Made by a program: the position numbers and the translations under genes. The notes beneath the pieces are model-generated. The model saw only the letters and a program-made list of their open reading frames with translations, was not told the DNA's origin and did not search any database. DNA of 64,000 bases from Bolinopsis microptera (lineage: Eukaryota; Ctenophora; Tentaculata; Lobata; Bolinopsidae), in NCBI RefSeq assembly GCF_026151205.1, contig NC_087077.1, positions 7,927,983 to 7,991,982 of the forward strand, written 5' to 3'. Positions 60,321 to 64,000 of the stretch are shown here, piece by piece. Position 1 is the stretch's first letter. Each line of letters opens with the position of its first letter.

Positions 60321-62961
60321 TTAGTAAGAGTCCATGGTATCTTGTCTACTGATGATCCCGTTGTAGAGATATGTCCAGTGGATCAAAACTTTCAACCTGT
60401 CCAGTTTTTCCCCTTCCAGTTGGGTGCTGAAAAATTAAGTGACGTTAGCAATTTTTTACGAAATTACGTGTTGTAAATTGTTGTAAATTTTAATACCTGA
60501 TAGTTAGCAGTTAAATAATAGAGCGGTAAACCGACTACACCCAATCACCGCGTGGCATCCTGTACCACTCTCAATTTTAACAATTCTCTCTACTTTTTCT
60601 GATATTGATACATGATACATCGCTTTACGCTTCATTTACCCACTTATCGAGTTGTTAATTGATTTAGTGGTTGAGGTGGAATTGTAGCAAATAGAGAGGC
60701 TCTAGTGAGTAGCTGTTAAAACGATTATCTTTAAGGGCGGGTAGGTTTGGATAATGAGTTTGTAAGAGTTATAAACTATTTTAACCGCACGTAATATCTC
60801 ATGGAACATTCTCTTTGTTTGATCTAATGGATATGAATATGAAAAAGTTGTGCCAGCGTTTAGTCTATAGATTAGATCCCACATCCAGAAAGTTTTATAT
60901 TTCCTCCCAGATGCGTTTTTTTCTAAATTCTGTGGCCCGCTCGCTTCGCTCGCAAGTCGACGTGTCCAATCCAGCTGCGCAGCGAGCGAAGCGAGCAAGC
61001 TGTGGCAGGGGTCTGGGGGCGCAGCCCCCCGGAAATTTTTTGCGAAATAGGGTGTTTTAGACGGCATTTGGCATTAAAGAAATTTGTAGGACAGCAATAA
61101 ACTGGGATTGAAAAGAATCAAGTACTCACGTAAATTTGATAACTTCACAACAGCAATCTGCATTCTCCAATCAGAATATTTCACGTTCCAAAACTGACAG
61201 GATGTTCCTCTTTGATTTTTATACAATCGAAATATTTTCTTCAAAAATTTCCTCAATTAATTTGTCTTCATTCCAAAAAAATATTTCGAAATTTAGGAGT
61301 AACTTCTCAAAAATTTCCTCTTTTTCTCCCGTTTTTCCTCCCAAAAATAAAATTTCCTCCCAGGCTGCCTTGCAAGATGGCGTGTTTCTGGATGTGGGGA
61401 TTAGATAGATCTAAATATAAAACTCTAATGAACTTTTATGATGATGATGCAGATGATGCCTCGATAAAAGATAGACTGTAGCGCAAGCCCGGTGATGTCT
61501 CACAAAATTTAAATTAGGATGAATACTTGACATATATTTCGATATTTAACCATCATCATACATGGCTTGGTAGACCCTAACTTTGAGTAATTTCGATACA
61601 AATTACTCAGAATTAAACGGGATTTAGACTAAAATGTCGCGATACGAAAAGATTATCTCTTGCATTTGTCCATAACGTCTGGACTGTAACTTCTTTTTAT
61701 GCTCAACTAATGCTATTTGCCTTGTCAGTCAATCATGGGATTTACTGGCCAGGATGAAGCTGGAAATTCGAGATGTAAAGAGAGTTCATGACAATTTCAG
61801 GGCAGATTAAACTGGCATCCTGACGGTAACTCAGCGTGGTCTCAGGAGTAATTTGTAATAAAGATAGCCTGACTGACGCAGGGTAGCTAGTCTTATCAAT
61901 ACCATTATGAAATACACTAAATTTGGCAGGGATGTTAGGGACGCCACTGCTCTTGGTTACTCGAGTTATTCAGTGACCTTCCGGAGCCACTTCCAGACAC
62001 TTGTAATATAAATAGTAGGTCTGCAGATAGGAGATCATATCTTGAAGATGCAAATGTCAACAAACAGGAAATTACCGCTGAGATAATTACAGTTTAAACA
62101 TGGTCATGGGTTCAACATCATTGTTTTGCTACACTGAAAGTGATATCTGATCAATTTGGACCCACCTCTTTTTCTAGTCTAAATAAACTGCAAGTGTTGA
62201 ACGAAACCGTGCAACAAATTTATATGGATTGCATTATTGCACAAGGGTTTTCCCTATTCCTTTTTAAAGCCATAATAACATTTAGACTATTCAGTCCCAG
62301 TTCACCAGTCACATATTCAACCTCGCTAATTTCGTTATCGAGTGTCACACGTGGCTCTAGACCTCCAGCAATGTCCCAAAGTTAGGGAAGTTAATAAAAA
62401 CAATTGCACACACATCTGGTCCCAACATTGGGCCGGGGGAGAGTATAATACTAATTAGTGAGCGCAAGACTTGTTCAATGAGGGACGCTCCATTGGTGGT
62501 AGACATGTTGAGAACTGAATAAAAACAGGATTAACGCTGGAGCTACGGGACGAATGCTCAGTGTAGAACAATAGAAACCTAATCACGATCAAGATGAATA
62601 CCGGACATAATAAAATAGAACAGACTGAAATAAGAAAACTGGTGTCTCAGTGTGAGACGCTTTCCAGTTGAGAAGAGACACTGACTTAAAACGGATTTAT
62701 TGAGATTTCCAGGTGAAATGAATCGCAACTATCGGAGACATTACTTTACGTGACCTGACTGGATGAGTGATAAAGATATTGGTAGTTTAGCACAATTAAA
62801 AGATATATACGTAAAAGTTAAAGCAAGATAAGTTTTCTCACCTGTGTTGCATACAGGGTATGCTGTTATTGGAGCTATAGTGTCGGTTAGTTTCGTCGCA
62901 GCAGCTTTCTTCTTCGTCCGTCAAAGAGGAGCGTTTGCTGTGATTCAAGTGCTGAACTGTC
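60321..62961 (-). CDS. Unidentified gene, two candidate 3' exons
   Basis: Exon at 62961-62842: acceptor CTTCCCCACAG, donor CAG|GTGAGA, 120 nt, open only in the frame reading HLNHSKRSSLTDEEESCCDE, a hydrophilic acidic/Ser-rich segment. Exon at 60426-60321: acceptor TTTTTCAG, open to a stop, reading QLEGEKLDRLKVLIHWTYLY then NGIISRQDTMDSY. The first exon ends two bases into a codon and the second begins with one base, so they can splice in frame across a 2.4-kb intron. The C-terminus looks like an amphipathic helix. No family was recognised and upstream exons were not found before the window edge. The plus strand of the first exon is also open (YAVIGAIVSVSFVAAAFFF), so strand is not certain. 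Confidence 0.4.
60815..61402. mobile_element. Related copy of the GC-rich hAT-like element, inverted
   Basis: Bases about 60990-61178 are the reverse complement of about 41472-41680 (TTGCGAAATAGGGTGTTTTAG, GCATTTGGCATTAAAGAAAT, CAATAAACTGGGATTGAAAA, ACAGCAATCTGCATTCTCCAA). The flanks form an inverted pair (CCCACATCCAGAAAG at 60888, TTTCTGGATGTGGGG at 61383). Element ends and TSD were not resolved. Confidence 0.7.
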
Positions 62962-64000
62962 CTGTGGGGAAGATGAAGATTAATTACTACAAACTATTTA
63001 AAGCTTAAACCAGGGTTAAAACAAGGATATATTTAAGGATATATTCGTAATTACTAAATATAGTAATATGTGGATAATAATTACTATACGAACCGTGGGA
63101 ATGAGAATAAACCGAGTCCTGCACATTTCCCCAAGTAAGACTAAGATAACTGTACTTTAAGAATTGGGTAACTTATGACATTTGAGCTTTACAAAGTTTA
63201 CGCGTTCCATAAGTTGAGTACAAACTAGACCCTAGCTAGACAGTGGACAGTATGTGATGTGGCAGTACAAACATTCATTTGATATCATCATTCTGTACGT
63301 GTGTTCTACTGTAAAAGGACGAGAAATGGAGCACAGATGTTAATACATAGACACAGAGTTTTTGATACCTGCGACCTAAATAAATTTGTCACCATGACAA
63401 CAAATTAAGTTTGGTAGAAGCGCCATGTTCATTGTTCAGGGTCGAGCTCAGGCTTATGTTCTACTGAGATTTGATATCATCTTCCAGCTTTACTGAGCTG
63501 TAATATGTTACTGTGTAACGAGAAATGGAGCACACATGTCAATATAGACACAGAGTTTTTGATACGTGCGGCACAAAGTTTGTCACCATGGCGACAAATT
63601 GTTTGGTAGAGGCCTCTTAAGGGATGTCCTATGATACCATGTGATTTAAATAGTACGGTGAAAGGCACGAGATATGATTCTGTGACGTCAATTTGGACAG
63701 GAAGTTGGAAAGAAGAGAATTAGTGAGGTGTCGAACAAAGAGACAAAGAGTCAAGGGAGAGGGTTTCAGTTTCTTAAGTGAAATTATGGGACGGATATTT
63801 TGTGGCCGGTAGAATTTTGGCAGGTAGAAGAGGGGATCTATTTTAGTCGACTTTACCGTTTGGAGCATACGGACATAAGAGAACAGCGATACATGATATA
63901 TTTCAGCCGCTACATATTCAAAAAGGCTTCAGTTTACAAAACGGACTAACTCTTCCGTCTGTATCCATAACTGTAGAACTTCTGTCTCACAAGTTATCAC
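62962..64000. other. Right end, no gene supported
   Basis: Two diverged copies of a block with AGAAATGGAGCACAxATGT, GACACAGAGTTTTTGATAC and GTCACCATGxCxACAAATT lie at about 63322-63412 and 63520-63605. No exon was found for the minus-strand candidate gene. Confidence 0.4.

Overview
The window is nuclear DNA from an animal. The genes are split by GT-AG introns (one by a probable GC-AG intron), the sequence is AT-rich, and the products are metazoan: a rhodopsin-class GPCR, MFSD14, TM9SF2, an arrestin-domain protein, C2H2 zinc fingers and ZAR1-type 3CxxC zinc-binding proteins. The dense mixture of non-LTR retrotransposon pieces, TTAA, TA and 8-bp-TSD DNA elements, foldback elements and long G/C homopolymers suggests an invertebrate, perhaps a non-bilaterian. 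The species cannot be settled from sequence alone. Most real genes here are made of short exons, so I assembled them by matching splice sites, phase and protein-family motifs.

Layout. 1-3265: a palindromic TTAA-type element butted against an I-group LINE whose RT, RNase H and zinc knuckle are still open. 4605-6742 (+): a seven-exon class A GPCR of 343 aa. 7000-8076 (-): the first four coding exons of a TM9SF2 gene, pointing into the GPCR gene, with no continuation seen. 8893-14930: decayed CR1/L2-like LINE pieces and several DNA elements, two of which sit back to back and share one TTAA. 15358-17482 (-): an arrestin-domain gene with a long acidic N-terminal extension. 19878-44499 (+): a complete eleven-exon MFSD14 (HIAT1-type) transporter gene of 484 aa, divergent from the arrestin gene.

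The 16.5-kb second intron of MFSD14 is a nest of other genes. It holds a decayed C2H2 zinc-finger gene, a dead SLC22/SV2-like transporter copy, a hAT-like MITE and three tandem genes on the opposite strand (31483-36264). Each of the three encodes a 96-105 aa protein with a ZAR1-like 3CxxC zinc domain, and all share the same four-exon, all-phase-0 structure. Two of them have canonical three-unit heat-shock elements and a shared 15-bp upstream motif. This compact intronic cluster is the best candidate here for an undescribed system.

44500-64000 is mostly intergenic. It contains a cluster of eight CACGTG boxes near a TATA sequence, a G-run-capped foldback element with a 6-bp TSD, a 33-bp minisatellite, a further copy of a GC-rich element, and two phase-compatible exons on the minus strand that look like the end of an unidentified gene.
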